From Corynebacterium kroppenstedtii DSM 44385 (GTDB taxonomy: Bacteria > Actinomycetota > Actinomycetes > Mycobacteriales > Mycobacteriaceae): 64,000 nt of DNA. Location: assembly GCF_000023145.1 (NCBI RefSeq), contig NC_012704.1, forward strand, positions 744,001 through 808,000. The letters are read 5' to 3'. A model generated the notes under the pieces. That model was not told where the DNA came from, did no database searches, and saw only the letters and a program-made list of their open reading frames with translations. The position numbers were made by a program, and so were the translations under genes. Below, in pieces: positions 26,601-35,399 of the stretch (positions are counted from its first letter, which is position 1; each line of letters starts with the position of its first letter).

Positions 26601-27679
26601 TCCGCTTCCAGGTCGACAACATCGAAGACGCGGGACACGGACGACAAGGCCATCTGCATGGAGATCGCCATATTGGACAACATGCGGCAAATGCCGGTCA
26701 GCGTCGTCAAATACGTCGAAAACGCAAGGAAAATACCAATGGTGATGTGCCCGTTCAACGCCAGCCAACCACCGATCGCCACATTGGCCACCAACGCGAG
26801 GTTCGGCAGCTCAGCAAGCGTCGGCAAGAATTTCGCCTGTTGATGAGCAGCGCGCATCTGCAGCGCGTAGAGCGTCCGGCCCAGTTTGTCCAGAGTGGTG
26901 ATCTCGTGCTCCTCTTGTGCGAATCCCTTAACCACCCGCACACCCGTCACGGTTTGCTCAACATGGGTAGCAACATTCGCGGCCTGCTGCTGAGCCGTCC
27001 AGGTCGACGCGAAAATCGAGCGCTTACTCCATAAACCGACGATGACCAGGATTGGCGTCACGATCACCGCAGCTAGCGACATCTGCCACGACAGTGTGAA
27101 CATGACCACAAGAATGATGGCGAACTTGACGACGCTTCCTGCGGCGAGCGGAAACATCGCGAGGAGCCCCTGGACCATGTTGAGGTCGGAGATAGAACGG
27201 GAAACAACTTGCCCTGTGCGGATGTCGTCCTGATCCTTACCGCCCAGGCGAACAAGGCTGCCAAGGACACGAATCCTGAGCTCATGCTGCGCCCACTGGC
27301 TCATCTGCCCTGCTAGGTAGCGTCGCGAGAATTGGAACGCGTATCTCAAGAGCGCAATGACCACCATGACGACGATCACGCCGGTGAGCGGCGTCCACCC
27401 GGTCGAGGAAGTTATCCACGACCACAAGGCGGTCGGGCGCGCTTGCTCCGTCGCTGTGTCGACGGCCCGCGCGGTGACAAGCGGAATCAAGATTTCTGCG
27501 ATGGTGACGGCCAATGTGGCCGCCATCGCTCCCCATGTGTAGTACGGGTGAATCATGCATACGCGGAAAAGTCCACGTAGATCATGCTTCCGTGGGGCTT
27601 CGGCATCAGTCTTCTCACTGGCGGCGGCGCCAGTGGAGGTATCCTTGGTGTTCGTCGTTGTCGTGTTCCTTGTTTCCAA
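23624..27679 (-). CDS. Fused double ABC exporter (TMD-NBD-TMD-NBD)
   Basis: One 1351-residue chain carries two complete type-IV ABC exporter halves: membrane domain 1 (about 35-330), NBD1 (about 370-700), membrane domain 2 (about 780-1090), NBD2 (about 1115-1340). NBD1 has Walker A GPPGAGKS, signature LSGGQRQRIALARAL and Walker B VLILDDATSAID, with Asp where the catalytic Glu should be. NBD2 has GATGAGKST, LSSGQRQLIALARAEL and LMLLDEATSTLD with the Glu. This is the asymmetric two-site pattern of heterodimeric multidrug or lipid exporters. A 150-residue acidic, Gly/Ala-rich linker joins the halves. The start is a TTG and is uncertain. Substrate unknown; it lies directly behind odhA. Confidence 0.9.
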   Translation of the reverse strand: METRNTTTTNTKDTSTGAAASEKTDAEAPRKHDLRGLFRVCMIHPYYTWGAMAATLAVTIAEILIPLVTARAVDTATEQARPTALWSWITSSTGWTPLTGVIVVMVVIALLRYAFQFSRRYLAGQMSQWAQHELRIRVLGSLVRLGGKDQDDIRTGQVVSRSISDLNMVQGLLAMFPLAAGSVVKFAIILVVMFTLSWQMSLAAVIVTPILVIVGLWSKRSIFASTWTAQQQAANVATHVEQTVTGVRVVKGFAQEEHEITTLDKLGRTLYALQMRAAHQQAKFLPTLAELPNLALVANVAIGGWLALNGHITIGIFLAFSTYLTTLTGICRMLSNMAISMQMALSSVSRVFDVVDLEADSDPSSPSRIPDGPLGISFDNVSFSQPQTDAETQTSIDGERLDSRPANSADASKPAGERILNHFSLDIAPGETMVLVGPPGAGKSMLVQLAEGFYPASEGTIRLTTSGRPSPAHDGTHKGTGDDSDVGAAVGTHESRVGQSGSDHESVDITDIRKCDLRHAVSAVFDEPFLYSRSVRENIALANPRATDEDIISAAKDASAHDFIMELEDGYDTVAGERGLTLSGGQRQRIALARALVSGARVLILDDATSAIDATTEAAIIAALKARKGSVTLLLIAHRHSTLALADHIALVEAGTVTAYGTLDELQESSPHFSELMALPRHDADASVVPFDDGNEPDLATLWPADQDMDEPGAAATAGDDLSASGAALAGSGLGAGLGQGSSAAGMPATPEVLAMVEKLSPATEQPKIDAESFRNDSTPFSLRGLLGTVKWLLVAVIATLCVLVTADVVFPILVRHAIDAGVGNKDTGALVTATVLGLIIVVAAWIASTINTILTSRAGERLLYGLRLRSFAHVQRLGLDYFETTQSGRIMTRMTTDIDSLSKFLQEGLAQAIVSGATLIGVSIMLLVTAPRLALVALTSLPIVIVATVIFRRISSRLYSEARGQISTVNADFQELVNGIRTSQVYNQQDSDVERFTDSALEYRRLRMQAQTVVSIYFPGINALSELASAAVVGVGAVMVLNGTVTAGVLVAFMIYMNLLFAPIQQLSQVFDMYQQAEVGLRRISDLLSQSTSVPDSGRETHVPEGSLSLDDVTFAYSNGVDVLHEVSETIDEGSTVAVVGATGAGKSTIVKLLARFYDPTAGAVRAVDTDIRDVTLAAWRGSLGFVPQESHLFAGTIASNIAYGKPEATPNEVIHAARCIGALRAIAAIPGGFLAPVGEDGRGLSSGQRQLIALARAELVKPQLMLLDEATSTLDPATEKTILSASTRLMSNRTSVIVAHRLATAAQADRILVMDGGRIVETGNHDELLARHGIYADLWKHSVSGGSDT

Positions 27680-27699
27680 TGATTGTTAGCGTTTGTTCG

Positions 27700-28590
27700 T
27701 TAGTCGCTGCTGCTCTTGTCGTTACTCTTGTCATCCCCGCTCTGCGCCATCTTTTCCCATGCGGTTTCTAACGCCGTGGCAGCGTCGGATGTTCCGGCGT
27801 CACCTTGCTCCAGGGCACGGGTAGTGTCCGGCCACACGAGCGGCGGGTCGCCCAAAGTTGCGCTGACGTGTTCGATGGCTTTCGAGGCAATTTTCCTGTT
27901 GAGGGTGCCGCCCATGATCGCGCCAATACCCAGCGGTAGAGCCTTGGCAACCATGCTGGTGGCGGCCCGTTTACGAATCCTCTTCAGCGCCATCGAGGCC
28001 AGCTGGTTATTGACCTGCCCAACAGCCGGCTGGCTCAAAGACCTCAAGCGGAACACACTTCCGCTTCCCAACACTGTCGCGATGGCTTCGTTTGCCGACG
28101 ACCCATTGATCGCGAGCAAAACAAGTGCGGTACGGTCCTTGTGACGCGAAATGTCGATTCCGCGGAGGTACGCCGAGGACAGGGTGTACCACGTCGTAAG
28201 CTCCAGGAATAAGAACGCGTCGCCCGTCGAAACGCCTAGGGATGCGAGTGTGCCAACGCCGGGAACGGCAGCCGACGCTCCAGCACCCACACCTGTCGTC
28301 GTCGCGAGACGTCGGAAGTGTTTATTAATGACTTCCTGGATCTGGGTGGGGCTATCGCCTTCATGCTTGGATTCCACCATGTCGACATAACGCGCAATGG
28401 GTCTCACCTGTATTTCTGCGGCGCGTTCGACAGCCGAAAGGATCCGCGACGGCTTTTCTTTATTCTCAAGGTTGTCATTCTCGACGTTCTCACCGCCATC
28501 GAGCTCGTCGTCGGACTGCTTGTCAGAGTGCTTTTTTGATGAGAAACGGTCTTTTATCGCGCTGGGTACAACGTTAAGTAATGAAGCCAT
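27700..28590 (-). CDS. EcsC-like membrane-associated protein
   Basis: This 296-residue protein resembles the EcsC-like family of actinobacteria. After a charged, disordered N-terminus (residues 1-45) it has PIARYVDMVESKHEGDSPTQIQEVINKHFRRLATTTG. The glycine-rich hydrophobic segment VGAGASAAVPGVGTLASLGVSTGDAFLFLE (about 110-140) follows, with ALVLLAINGSSANEAI and a second glycine-rich stretch near 235. The family function is not established. The start at 28590 is preferred over a longer frame, since TAGAAT lies 7 nt upstream. It lies 20 bp upstream of the ABC exporter gene on the same strand and may be cotranscribed with it. Confidence 0.7.
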   Translation of the reverse strand: MASLLNVVPSAIKDRFSSKKHSDKQSDDELDGGENVENDNLENKEKPSRILSAVERAAEIQVRPIARYVDMVESKHEGDSPTQIQEVINKHFRRLATTTGVGAGASAAVPGVGTLASLGVSTGDAFLFLELTTWYTLSSAYLRGIDISRHKDRTALVLLAINGSSANEAIATVLGSGSVFRLRSLSQPAVGQVNNQLASMALKRIRKRAATSMVAKALPLGIGAIMGGTLNRKIASKAIEHVSATLGDPPLVWPDTTRALEQGDAGTSDAATALETAWEKMAQSGDDKSNDKSSSD

Positions 28591-28597
28591 GAAGACA

Positions 28598-28603
28598 ATT
28601 CTA
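28598..28603 (-). promoter_or_regulatory. Candidate leaderless -10 box of the EcsC-like gene
   Basis: TAGAAT on the minus strand lies 7 nt before the ATG at 28590. It decides that start against an upstream in-frame extension. Confidence 0.5.
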
Positions 28604-28793
28604 TTAGGAGCCTGTGACAAGCGGGTTCTTCTGTGTCCGTGTGTGGACGTGTCGTGCCTGTGGGCTAGGCTGGTGGACGCGATTATGTGTGGTGCGTCGA
28701 CGGTTGATCGTCGGGCGCATGACGCAGAATGTACCGGAAGTGAAGAACGCGTCGTTCGGCGTACCGCGTCGTGTGAAGTACAAGGAGATTTGC

Positions 28794-30176
28794 GTGGCTG
28801 CATCGGTAATTGACACTGTGGTGAACCTGTGTAAACGCAGGGGCTTGGTGTATCCGAGTGGTGAAATCTACGGGGGAACTCGGTCGGCGTGGGATTACGG
28901 TCCGCTCGGCGTTGAACTGAAGGAAAACATCAAGAAGCAGTGGTGGCGGACATTCGTTCAGTCCCGCGGTGACATGGTGGGCCTGGATTCGTCCATTATT
29001 CTTCCGCGTGAAGTCTGGGTGTCTTCGGGCCACGTGAAGACGTTCACTGATCCGCTGGTGGAGTCCTTGCACACGCACAAGCGGTACCGGGCTGACCACC
29101 TCATCGAGGCATACGAGGCCAAACACGGTCACCCGCCGGCTAATGGTCTTGCGGATGTTCCCGATCCAGAGACCGGGCAGCCGGGAGAGTGGACTGAGCC
29201 GCAGATGTTCTCCGGCTTGATGAAGACCTACCTTGGTCCCGTCGACAATGAAGAGGGACTGCATTACCTTCGCCCGGAGACGGCCCAGGGCATTTTCGTG
29301 AACTTCAAGAATGTTCAGACGACGTCCCGCAAGAAGCCGCCGTTCGGTATTGGTCAGCTGGGCAAGGCGTTCCGCAACGAGATCACGCCGGGGAACTTCA
29401 TTTTCCGGACCCGTGAGTTTGAGCAGATGGAGATCGAGTATTTCGTTCCGCCTGCTGATGCCCCACAGCACTTTGACCGCTGGGTTGAGGATTGCTGGAA
29501 CTGGTTTGTTGACCTGGGCATTGATCCCGATCATTTGCGGAAGTTCGATGTTCCAGAGGATGAGCGCGCTCACTACTCCGATCGGACGATTGACTTGGAG
29601 TACCAGTTCGGTTTCGCTGGCTCGGGCTGGGGCGAGCTCATGGGTATTGCGAACCGCACCGACTTTGACCTGCAGAGCCACATTAAGGGCTCGGGCGAGG
29701 ACCTCAGCTTCTTTGCTCAGCCCACCGGCGAGCGCTATGTCCCGTACGTCATCGAGCCGTCGTTTGGTCTGACGCGCTCGTTGATGGCTTTTCTTATCGA
29801 CGCTTACCACGAGGATGAAGCTCCCAACGCCAAGGGTGGCGTAGACAAGCGCACGGTGTTGCGTCTGGATCGTCGCCTGGCTCCGGTGAAAGTGGCGGTG
29901 TTGCCGCTGTCGAAGAAGGACACGTTGACGCCGACGGCGGAGAAAGTGGCGCAGGACCTGCGCGGTTTGTGGAACGTCGACTATGACATTTCGGGTGCGA
30001 TTGGCCGGCGTTACCGCCGCCAAGATGAGATCGGTACGCCGTTCTGTGTGACCGTCGATTTCGACACGCTGGATGATCACGCGGTGACTGTCCGCGAGCG
30101 CGACACGATGGAGCAGGAGCGCGTCAGCATTGACAAGTTGCAGGGTTACCTGGCTGAGCGGTTGGCAGGGTGCTAA
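28794..30176 (+). CDS. glyS: Glycine--tRNA ligase (class II, dimeric type)
   Basis: The enzyme charges tRNA-Gly with glycine in the cytoplasm. The 460-residue protein is the homodimeric eukaryote/archaea-like type. It has [17 protein letters not shown] at the start, [16 protein letters not shown] near 35, [15 protein letters not shown] (class II motif 2 region) near 157, [14 protein letters not shown] near 203, and the C-terminal class II motif 3 [16 protein letters not shown] near 318, followed by the anticodon-binding domain. GTG 28794 is chosen because AAGGAGA lies 6 nt upstream and because the longer frame has no homologous content. The next gene begins directly after the stop. Confidence 0.95.
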   Translation: MAASVIDTVVNLCKRRGLVYPSGEIYGGTRSAWDYGPLGVELKENIKKQWWRTFVQSRGDMVGLDSSIILPREVWVSSGHVKTFTDPLVESLHTHKRYRADHLIEAYEAKHGHPPANGLADVPDPETGQPGEWTEPQMFSGLMKTYLGPVDNEEGLHYLRPETAQGIFVNFKNVQTTSRKKPPFGIGQLGKAFRNEITPGNFIFRTREFEQMEIEYFVPPADAPQHFDRWVEDCWNWFVDLGIDPDHLRKFDVPEDERAHYSDRTIDLEYQFGFAGSGWGELMGIANRTDFDLQSHIKGSGEDLSFFAQPTGERYVPYVIEPSFGLTRSLMAFLIDAYHEDEAPNAKGGVDKRTVLRLDRRLAPVKVAVLPLSKKDTLTPTAEKVAQDLRGLWNVDYDISGAIGRRYRRQDEIGTPFCVTVDFDTLDDHAVTVRERDTMEQERVSIDKLQGYLAERLAGC

Positions 30177-30869
30177 ATGAAACTATCGTGGGGTCCTCGT
30201 AAAGAAGACGGTGGCGTTGCCCACCTTGATCTTTTCCGTGACGACGAATTAATCGCGCGGTTTTCCCAGTCGAGGGAGTTGACATCGGCGCGGGTGAAGC
30301 CAGGCGCTGCTGTGGCGGGAGGTGACCAGCCGTCCTCTGAGCCGAGTGCGGATCCGGAGTCGTGGCCCGAGTGGACATTCGTCCCACACACGAAGGGGAG
30401 GCTATCCGCGTCGGGGCCTGATGGGCAGAACTTTCACGCTGATCCGCAATCTCAGCGCGAGGGGAAAGAAGGGCAGATCGGGCGTGCAAAGCGTGTGGCC
30501 CTGGACATGGGTAGCGCAGAGACGCCTTCTGCCGATCCTGCTTCGGACAGTGCTGAAGTGTCCAAATCCAGCGGCGCGTCGGAGGGCGTGCCCGCAGTTA
30601 ATATCGTCAACTGCGGCAAATTGGACTTCGTGTTCGAGACGCCCGATGAGACGAAATTAGGGCAGTTCACCGGCGGTAATCGCGGTGTCCGGCACGTGGT
30701 TGTTGAACTAGAGCCCGGCCAGGAGTCTGCGATGACCACCGACCAACAAGTGTTCCTGGCGTGGGTTGCCCGGATGCAGTTGGAGTCGCAGTTAGTCACA
30801 AGCACCTGGATGTGGACGGTGCTGTTGATTGTGCTCCTGCCGTTTATGTTGTTGGTGTTCTTGCTGTAA
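30177..30869 (+). CDS. Hypothetical protein with C-terminal membrane anchor
   Basis: This 230-residue protein is not recognised. It starts immediately after the glyS stop codon, so it is probably translated by coupling. The N-terminal third (SWGPRKEDGGVAHLDLFRDDELIARFSQSRE) looks like a small beta domain, and the middle is Ser/Ala/Glu-rich and probably flexible. A second ordered stretch (LDFVFETPDETKLGQFTGGNRGVRHVVVEL) precedes a helical segment and a single C-terminal membrane helix (WMWTVLLIVLLPFMLLVFLL). The topology suggests a cytosolic domain anchored at the membrane by its tail. Confidence 0.65.
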   Translation: MKLSWGPRKEDGGVAHLDLFRDDELIARFSQSRELTSARVKPGAAVAGGDQPSSEPSADPESWPEWTFVPHTKGRLSASGPDGQNFHADPQSQREGKEGQIGRAKRVALDMGSAETPSADPASDSAEVSKSSGASEGVPAVNIVNCGKLDFVFETPDETKLGQFTGGNRGVRHVVVELEPGQESAMTTDQQVFLAWVARMQLESQLVTSTWMWTVLLIVLLPFMLLVFLL

Positions 30870-30926
30870 GAACATACGGCTGGGGTGGCCGGTTGGCGTT
30901 CGGCTGGATCGCGGCTACCAGGAGAG

Positions 30927-30960
30927 CGGCGGCCACACCGGCGGCCACACCGGCGGCCAC
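30927..30960 (+). repeat. Short tandem repeat, 12-bp unit
   Basis: The unit CGGCGGCCACAC is present two full times and as a third nearly complete copy, in the 118-bp gap between two convergent genes. It encodes nothing obvious. Confidence 0.7.
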
Positions 30961-30987
30961 GCGACCACAGGCGACCGTCGGAGCGCG

Positions 30988-33258
30988 TTAGAACGCTCCG
31001 TCGAATCCGCTGCCGCCGTCGCTGAAACCGCCGTCGCCAAATCCGCCGAAACCACCAAAGTCGTCGCCGAATCCATCACCGAACCCGCCGCCGTAGTTGC
31101 CGTACCCTCCGTAGTGGCCACCGCCGTGGAAGAGGGAGGAGATCAACATTCCGGCGATGAAGGCGCCGCCGTTGCCGCCGCCACCGAAGTAACTCTGATT
31201 GCGTCGAGTGAAGTCATCGATATCGTTGCGCGCGGCTTGTTCGGCCCGCCTGCCTAATTCACCAGCGTGGCGTGCCTCCGAGATCGCACGTCGCGTGTCA
31301 GTGGTCCGCAGAGACTGCGCCTGGCTTAATTGCCGTTGAGCGTCAGAGAGCAAAGTTCGTGCTTGCGAGCCGACAGCTTGACCACGGGTAGAGATCAAAC
31401 TATCCGCTGCCTCAATCTGCGCGGCGGCATCATCGCGCGTCCGATCGAAAACCCGAAGCGCCCGGTTACGGTCGCGGTCCGAGTCACGCGCTTGTTCAAG
31501 CAATGCATCGAGCTTTTCATCCGCCTCCAACAAGCGCTTGTACATCGCCAGAGGATCAGCACCGGCTCGCGTGAGCTCTCCACCCTTTGCGTTGGTTGAT
31601 CCACTTTCATCCTGGTCGCCACCCGTAGTAAGGGCAGTCGCTGACGTCCCCGTCGGCGCGTCGATAGCGCGCGCGTCCTCTACCGCATCCCACGCTTCAG
31701 TCGCAATGGCATCCATCTTGTCGAAGTCGAACTGCGCACCCTGAGCACTTGCCCGCGCGCGAAGTTTTCCAGCCTCGGTCAGCTCCTCGGTGATCTCGTC
31801 AATGAGGGAGTGAATATTGCTCCGAGCCTCGGCAATGCGCTCGTCGGCCTGCTCGATATCGGTGAGAAGATCGTCGGCTTGGCCGGTGGTCATTTCCGCG
31901 GTGCGGATATATTCCACGAGTCCGCCCTGCTCACCTGCGGGTTGGTGGGTGAGGGCGCGGCCTTTATCAACGGCCCGCTCGGCGTTATCCAGGTGCTCGG
32001 TGGCAATATCAACATTGTCCGCGATGGAAGCCAGGGCATCGGACGCGTACTTCGTGCGCAGCTGGCTCAGCGTCGATGATGCCTGAGGTAGCCGTGCGCG
32101 AAGCGACACAATGCGTTGCGTGAGCTCGTCGAGCCGTCGGTCCGAATCGATGAGCAGCCCGCGAAGTCGCGAGAACTCGTCGGATTGTTTATCCAGGCCA
32201 CGGTCGGCCTGCCCACATGAGCTCACGATATCCACAAGCATGGCCTTGCGCTCTTCTTCAGAACGCACCGTCCCCGAATCAATTTTGCTGCGAAGCTGGA
32301 ACGCCCTTTCCAGGGTCCGCTTCGAGTGATCCATGGCCCGGATGAAGGGCCGCGCCCGGTCTTCACCGAATTCCGCAATGGCCAGCCGGAGTTCGTCGTC
32401 GGCTGTCCGAATCGACGCATCCGTACTCGTGAGCTCTTCCTGCGCGCGTTCCTCCAGCACGGAGTATGGCAATTCGTTGAGCGACGTCGTGTCATCCGGG
32501 TTGATGGTCTGGGCATCCTTGACCATCGTTTCCTGTTGCTTCTTCGTGCGTCGCCGGTTCATGTACCACACACCGCCACCGGCAGCGATGATGGCAATAG
32601 CCCCACCACCCAGCCAGAACAGTGCCGCCGAATTATCATTCGCATCCTTCGCGGCGTCGATTTTGTCGGTGATAACGGTATTCCAGTCGGGGTTATCCTC
32701 CGCGAGTGGTTCCTTGGCAGCCTCGTACGTTTTCTTTGTCACAGCATTGCCGACGTTCCGCCCGCCGTACACCCCCTGCGTGCGCTTAGTGACGTCGAAA
32801 GCCACGATAAGCACATTGGACTGCGGGTTCTCCTGGAACCGCTCGTGCGCCCATTCTTTCCCCGACATGCTGCCAAAGCTGTTGGCGATGTCGACAGTCA
32901 TCGCGATGTCATCGTCGACCTGTAGCTTCTTAATTTTCTCCGTCAGGTCCTTCTTCTGACTGTCGGTGAGGGCCCCAACGCTGTCATTGATGCGTTCGCG
33001 GGTGGCCACACTGGAACCGCTAGTGTCGGTACTTGATCCTGTGGAGTCACTTTGAGCGACGACGCCGGTCTGCGCGGTGTGTGCCGCCTGAGCTGAGGCT
33101 TCGGGCATGGTTGTGCTGCCCAGGAGCACCCCGCCCGTGAGTGTGAGCGCGGCTGCGGTTGCAGTGAGCCGCACACCGCGTCTGCGGGCGGTGTTCGCCG
33201 AATGGGCGACGTGTGTGGTGTGCTCAGTGATGTAGTGGTCGTTCCGGATGACTGCCAT
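30988..33258 (-). CDS. TPM domain-containing exported membrane protein
   Basis: The 756-residue product has a twin-Arg-containing, signal-like N-terminus (ARRRGVRLTATAAALTLTGGV, then ASAQAA near residue 58). A TPM (DUF477) domain follows at about residues 85-205 (RINDSVGALTDSQKKDLTEKI ... NVLIVAFDVTKRTQGVYGG), then a membrane helix near 215-232 (AALFWLGGGAIAIIAAGG). After that comes a very long helical, coiled-coil-like region to about 690 and a Gly/Phe-rich end (FGGGGNGGAF...). TPM proteins are implicated in photosystem repair in plants and are of unclear role in bacteria. TATTCT lies 7 nt before the start. Confidence 0.85.
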   Translation of the reverse strand: MAVIRNDHYITEHTTHVAHSANTARRRGVRLTATAAALTLTGGVLLGSTTMPEASAQAAHTAQTGVVAQSDSTGSSTDTSGSSVATRERINDSVGALTDSQKKDLTEKIKKLQVDDDIAMTVDIANSFGSMSGKEWAHERFQENPQSNVLIVAFDVTKRTQGVYGGRNVGNAVTKKTYEAAKEPLAEDNPDWNTVITDKIDAAKDANDNSAALFWLGGGAIAIIAAGGGVWYMNRRRTKKQQETMVKDAQTINPDDTTSLNELPYSVLEERAQEELTSTDASIRTADDELRLAIAEFGEDRARPFIRAMDHSKRTLERAFQLRSKIDSGTVRSEEERKAMLVDIVSSCGQADRGLDKQSDEFSRLRGLLIDSDRRLDELTQRIVSLRARLPQASSTLSQLRTKYASDALASIADNVDIATEHLDNAERAVDKGRALTHQPAGEQGGLVEYIRTAEMTTGQADDLLTDIEQADERIAEARSNIHSLIDEITEELTEAGKLRARASAQGAQFDFDKMDAIATEAWDAVEDARAIDAPTGTSATALTTGGDQDESGSTNAKGGELTRAGADPLAMYKRLLEADEKLDALLEQARDSDRDRNRALRVFDRTRDDAAAQIEAADSLISTRGQAVGSQARTLLSDAQRQLSQAQSLRTTDTRRAISEARHAGELGRRAEQAARNDIDDFTRRNQSYFGGGGNGGAFIAGMLISSLFHGGGHYGGYGNYGGGFGDGFGDDFGGFGGFGDGGFSDGGSGFDGAF

Positions 33259-33265
33259 GATCTAA

Positions 33266-33271
33266 AGAATA
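33266..33271 (-). promoter_or_regulatory. Candidate leaderless -10 box of the TPM gene
   Basis: TATTCT on the minus strand lies 7 nt before the ATG at 33258, and no ribosome site is seen. Confidence 0.45.
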
Positions 33272-33341
33272 GAGAAAACTGTGGAGTGTTTGCCTACACG
33301 CATGTGTTTGGGTGTAGGTTAGCGGGCTGTACCTGGCGGTC

Positions 33342-34007
33342 GTGGATGGAGGACGTGTGGGGCGTTGGTTGGGCCGGACTCTCTGGCGTGTGGTGGTTGG
33401 TGCCGTGTTGATCACCGCTGTATTGGTCTGCGGTACGGCGTTACGAATTTGGCAGTTTGCCCGCCATGATGACGACACTCCCTCTGATGTGATCGTGGTG
33501 ATGGGGGCCGCGCAGTACAACGGGACGCCGAGTGAATGGTTTGCCGCGCGCCTAGACAAGGCCGCCACGATGTACCAGGAGGGCACTGCCCCCGTTATCG
33601 CAACCTTGGGCGGCAAGCAGGAGGGCGACCAGTACACGGAGGCTGAGGCCGGCAAGATGTACTTGGAGAAGCTGGGCGTGCCGTCGTCGGCAATTGTTCC
33701 CATCAGTGACGGTTCGGATACCTTGACCTCTGCGCGGGCCCTTGCGGAGTACTCGCACAATGAGAACCGTCATTGGTCCTCGGCGGTGGTGGTGACCGAT
33801 CCGTGGCATGCGTTGCGTGCGCGCACGATGGTTCGGGATCAAGGGTTTACGACGCATTCCGTATCGACGCGCCACGGGCCGTCGGTGTGGTCGCGTGATG
33901 CGCAGTTTTCGGGGATTCTGCATGAGACCGGCGGTTTGATTTTTTATCAGGCGACGCATCGCTCCAATGTGATGTCGGAGCAGGATGTAGAGGATTTGTT
34001 GAAGTAG
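33342..34007 (+). CDS. YdcF/DUF218 family membrane-anchored protein
   Basis: This 221-residue protein has an N-terminal membrane helix (VVVGAVLITAVLVCGTALRIW, about 16-36) and a DUF218 domain. Typical elements are SDVIVVMGAAQYNGTPSEWFAARLDKAATMY near 49-80, GGKQEGDQYTEAEAGKMYLEKLGVP near 90-115, and SSAVVVTDPWHALRARTM near 149. The E. coli relatives SanA and ElyC act in envelope integrity; the reaction is not defined. A GTG at 33342 is used, but GTG 33357 could also serve, with GGAGGA very close upstream. It is divergent from the TPM gene. Confidence 0.85.
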   Translation: MDGGRVGRWLGRTLWRVVVGAVLITAVLVCGTALRIWQFARHDDDTPSDVIVVMGAAQYNGTPSEWFAARLDKAATMYQEGTAPVIATLGGKQEGDQYTEAEAGKMYLEKLGVPSSAIVPISDGSDTLTSARALAEYSHNENRHWSSAVVVTDPWHALRARTMVRDQGFTTHSVSTRHGPSVWSRDAQFSGILHETGGLIFYQATHRSNVMSEQDVEDLLK

Positions 34008-34039
34008 GCGCGCCTCTAATGATTTGCGGCGTGTAGTGC

Positions 34040-34045
34040 GACAAT
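34040..34045 (+). promoter_or_regulatory. Candidate leaderless -10 box of dgt
   Basis: GACAAT, part of an extended TGCGACAAT, is followed by 7 nt and then the ATG at 34053. Confidence 0.5.
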
Positions 34046-34052
34046 AGCGTGT

Positions 34053-35378
34053 ATGAAATTGCGGAAGGTGTACCCGTATTCAGAGCGGGATCATGAGCGC
34101 CGTGTGGTGGAGGGGCCGAAGGACGCTCAGTTGGCGGGGGCGACGCCGGAAATGCGGGACGATTTTGATCGAGATCGCGCCCGGGTGCTGCATTCTGCCG
34201 CGTTGCGTCGGTTAGCGGATAAGACGCAGGTGGTCACTCCGCAGACGGGGGATACGCCACGGACTCGGTTGACCCATAGCCTCGAGGTCGCCCAGATCAG
34301 TCGGGGCATTGCTGCGGGGCTCGGGGTGGATACTGATTTGGCCGAGTTAGCGGGGCTTAGTCATGATATTGGCCATCCGCCCTATGGCCACAACGGGGAG
34401 CGGGCTTTGGACGAGCTCGCCCAGGATTGCGGTGGTTTTGAGGGGAATGCTCAGACATTGCGTATCTTGAGCCGTCTTGAGGCGAAGGTGTGCGATGTTC
34501 GCGACGGCCACCCGGTGAGTGTGGGGTTGAATTTGACGCGTGCGTCGCTGGATGCGACGTGTAAGTACCCGTGGACGGCATCGAGCCCGCAGGGTGTCGC
34601 GAGGAAAAAATATTCGGCCTATGACGAGGATGCTCCGCTGTTGGAGTGGATCCGTCGCGGTGCTCCCGAGGGCAGGAAGTGCCTGGAAGCCCAGATTATG
34701 GATGTCAGTGACGACATCGCCTACTCGGTGCACGACGTGGAGGACGCCGTGTTGTCGGGCCGCGTCAGCCTCAACGTGTTGTGGGACCTGGTCGAGATTG
34801 CCCAGTTAGCGCAAGAGGGCGCGGGTGTCTTTGGCGGCGATCCCGATGCACTCGTCGACGCTTCCGATCGGTTGCGCCAGCTGCCGGTCATTGCCGAGGC
34901 TGCTGATTACGACGGGACGTTGGGCGCGTCGGTGTCCTTGAAGGCGATGACATCGCAGCTGGTGGGTCGCTATATTTCCGCGACGGTTGCTGCGACTCGA
35001 CGTGCGATGACGAATGGGGACGAGTCGGCGTGGACGGAGGAGATGGCCGCAGGGAGGTTTTCCAACGACCTCGTTGTGCCACCCGATATTGTGGCCGAAA
35101 TCACGCTGTTGAAGTCGGTGGCGGTGCTCTACGTCATGGATCAGTCGCTGCATCAGAAGAACCAGGAGCGTCAACGTGATCGGCTCTTCCGCGTGAAAGA
35201 TTATCTGTATGCGGGCGCGCCGACGAGCTTGGATCCCCTCTATCAAGGCTGGTGGAATGAGGCCTCGACGGACGCCGAGCGGTTGCGCGTTGTCATTGAC
35301 CAGTTGGCCTCGATGACGGAGTCCCGGCTCGAGCGGTTGGATAGGTCCGCTCGAGATTGGTCAGCAGGATGGAGTTAG
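34053..35378 (+). CDS. dgt: Deoxyguanosinetriphosphate triphosphohydrolase-like protein
   Basis: This is an HD-superfamily hydrolase that releases triphosphate from dGTP or other dNTPs, affecting nucleotide pools. The 441-residue protein shows the conserved RVLHSAALRRLADKTQV near 46, TRLTHSLEVAQISRG near 73 (first metal His), LSHDIGHPPYGHNGERAL near 107 (HD pair and catalytic HN), and MDVSDDIAYSVHDVEDAV near 218 (last metal Asp). It is the short dGTPase type common in Gram-positives. In most actinobacteria dgt precedes dnaG, as here, but the two are separated by the broken ribonuclease gene. Confidence 0.93.
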   Translation: MKLRKVYPYSERDHERRVVEGPKDAQLAGATPEMRDDFDRDRARVLHSAALRRLADKTQVVTPQTGDTPRTRLTHSLEVAQISRGIAAGLGVDTDLAELAGLSHDIGHPPYGHNGERALDELAQDCGGFEGNAQTLRILSRLEAKVCDVRDGHPVSVGLNLTRASLDATCKYPWTASSPQGVARKKYSAYDEDAPLLEWIRRGAPEGRKCLEAQIMDVSDDIAYSVHDVEDAVLSGRVSLNVLWDLVEIAQLAQEGAGVFGGDPDALVDASDRLRQLPVIAEAADYDGTLGASVSLKAMTSQLVGRYISATVAATRRAMTNGDESAWTEEMAAGRFSNDLVVPPDIVAEITLLKSVAVLYVMDQSLHQKNQERQRDRLFRVKDYLYAGAPTSLDPLYQGWWNEASTDAERLRVVIDQLASMTESRLERLDRSARDWSAGWS

Positions 35379-35399
35379 CGGGGAGCTAGCAGGGTCGAG

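Noticed and set aside
28683..30080. 465-codon minus-strand open frame opposite glyS
   Set aside because: It is antisense to a fully conserved glycyl-tRNA synthetase and has no recognisable domain; a shadow produced by codon bias.
30927..30960. Tandem 12-bp repeat as a possible CRISPR or regulatory array
   Set aside because: There are fewer than three copies without spacers; it is just a short GC-rich duplication in a convergent gap.
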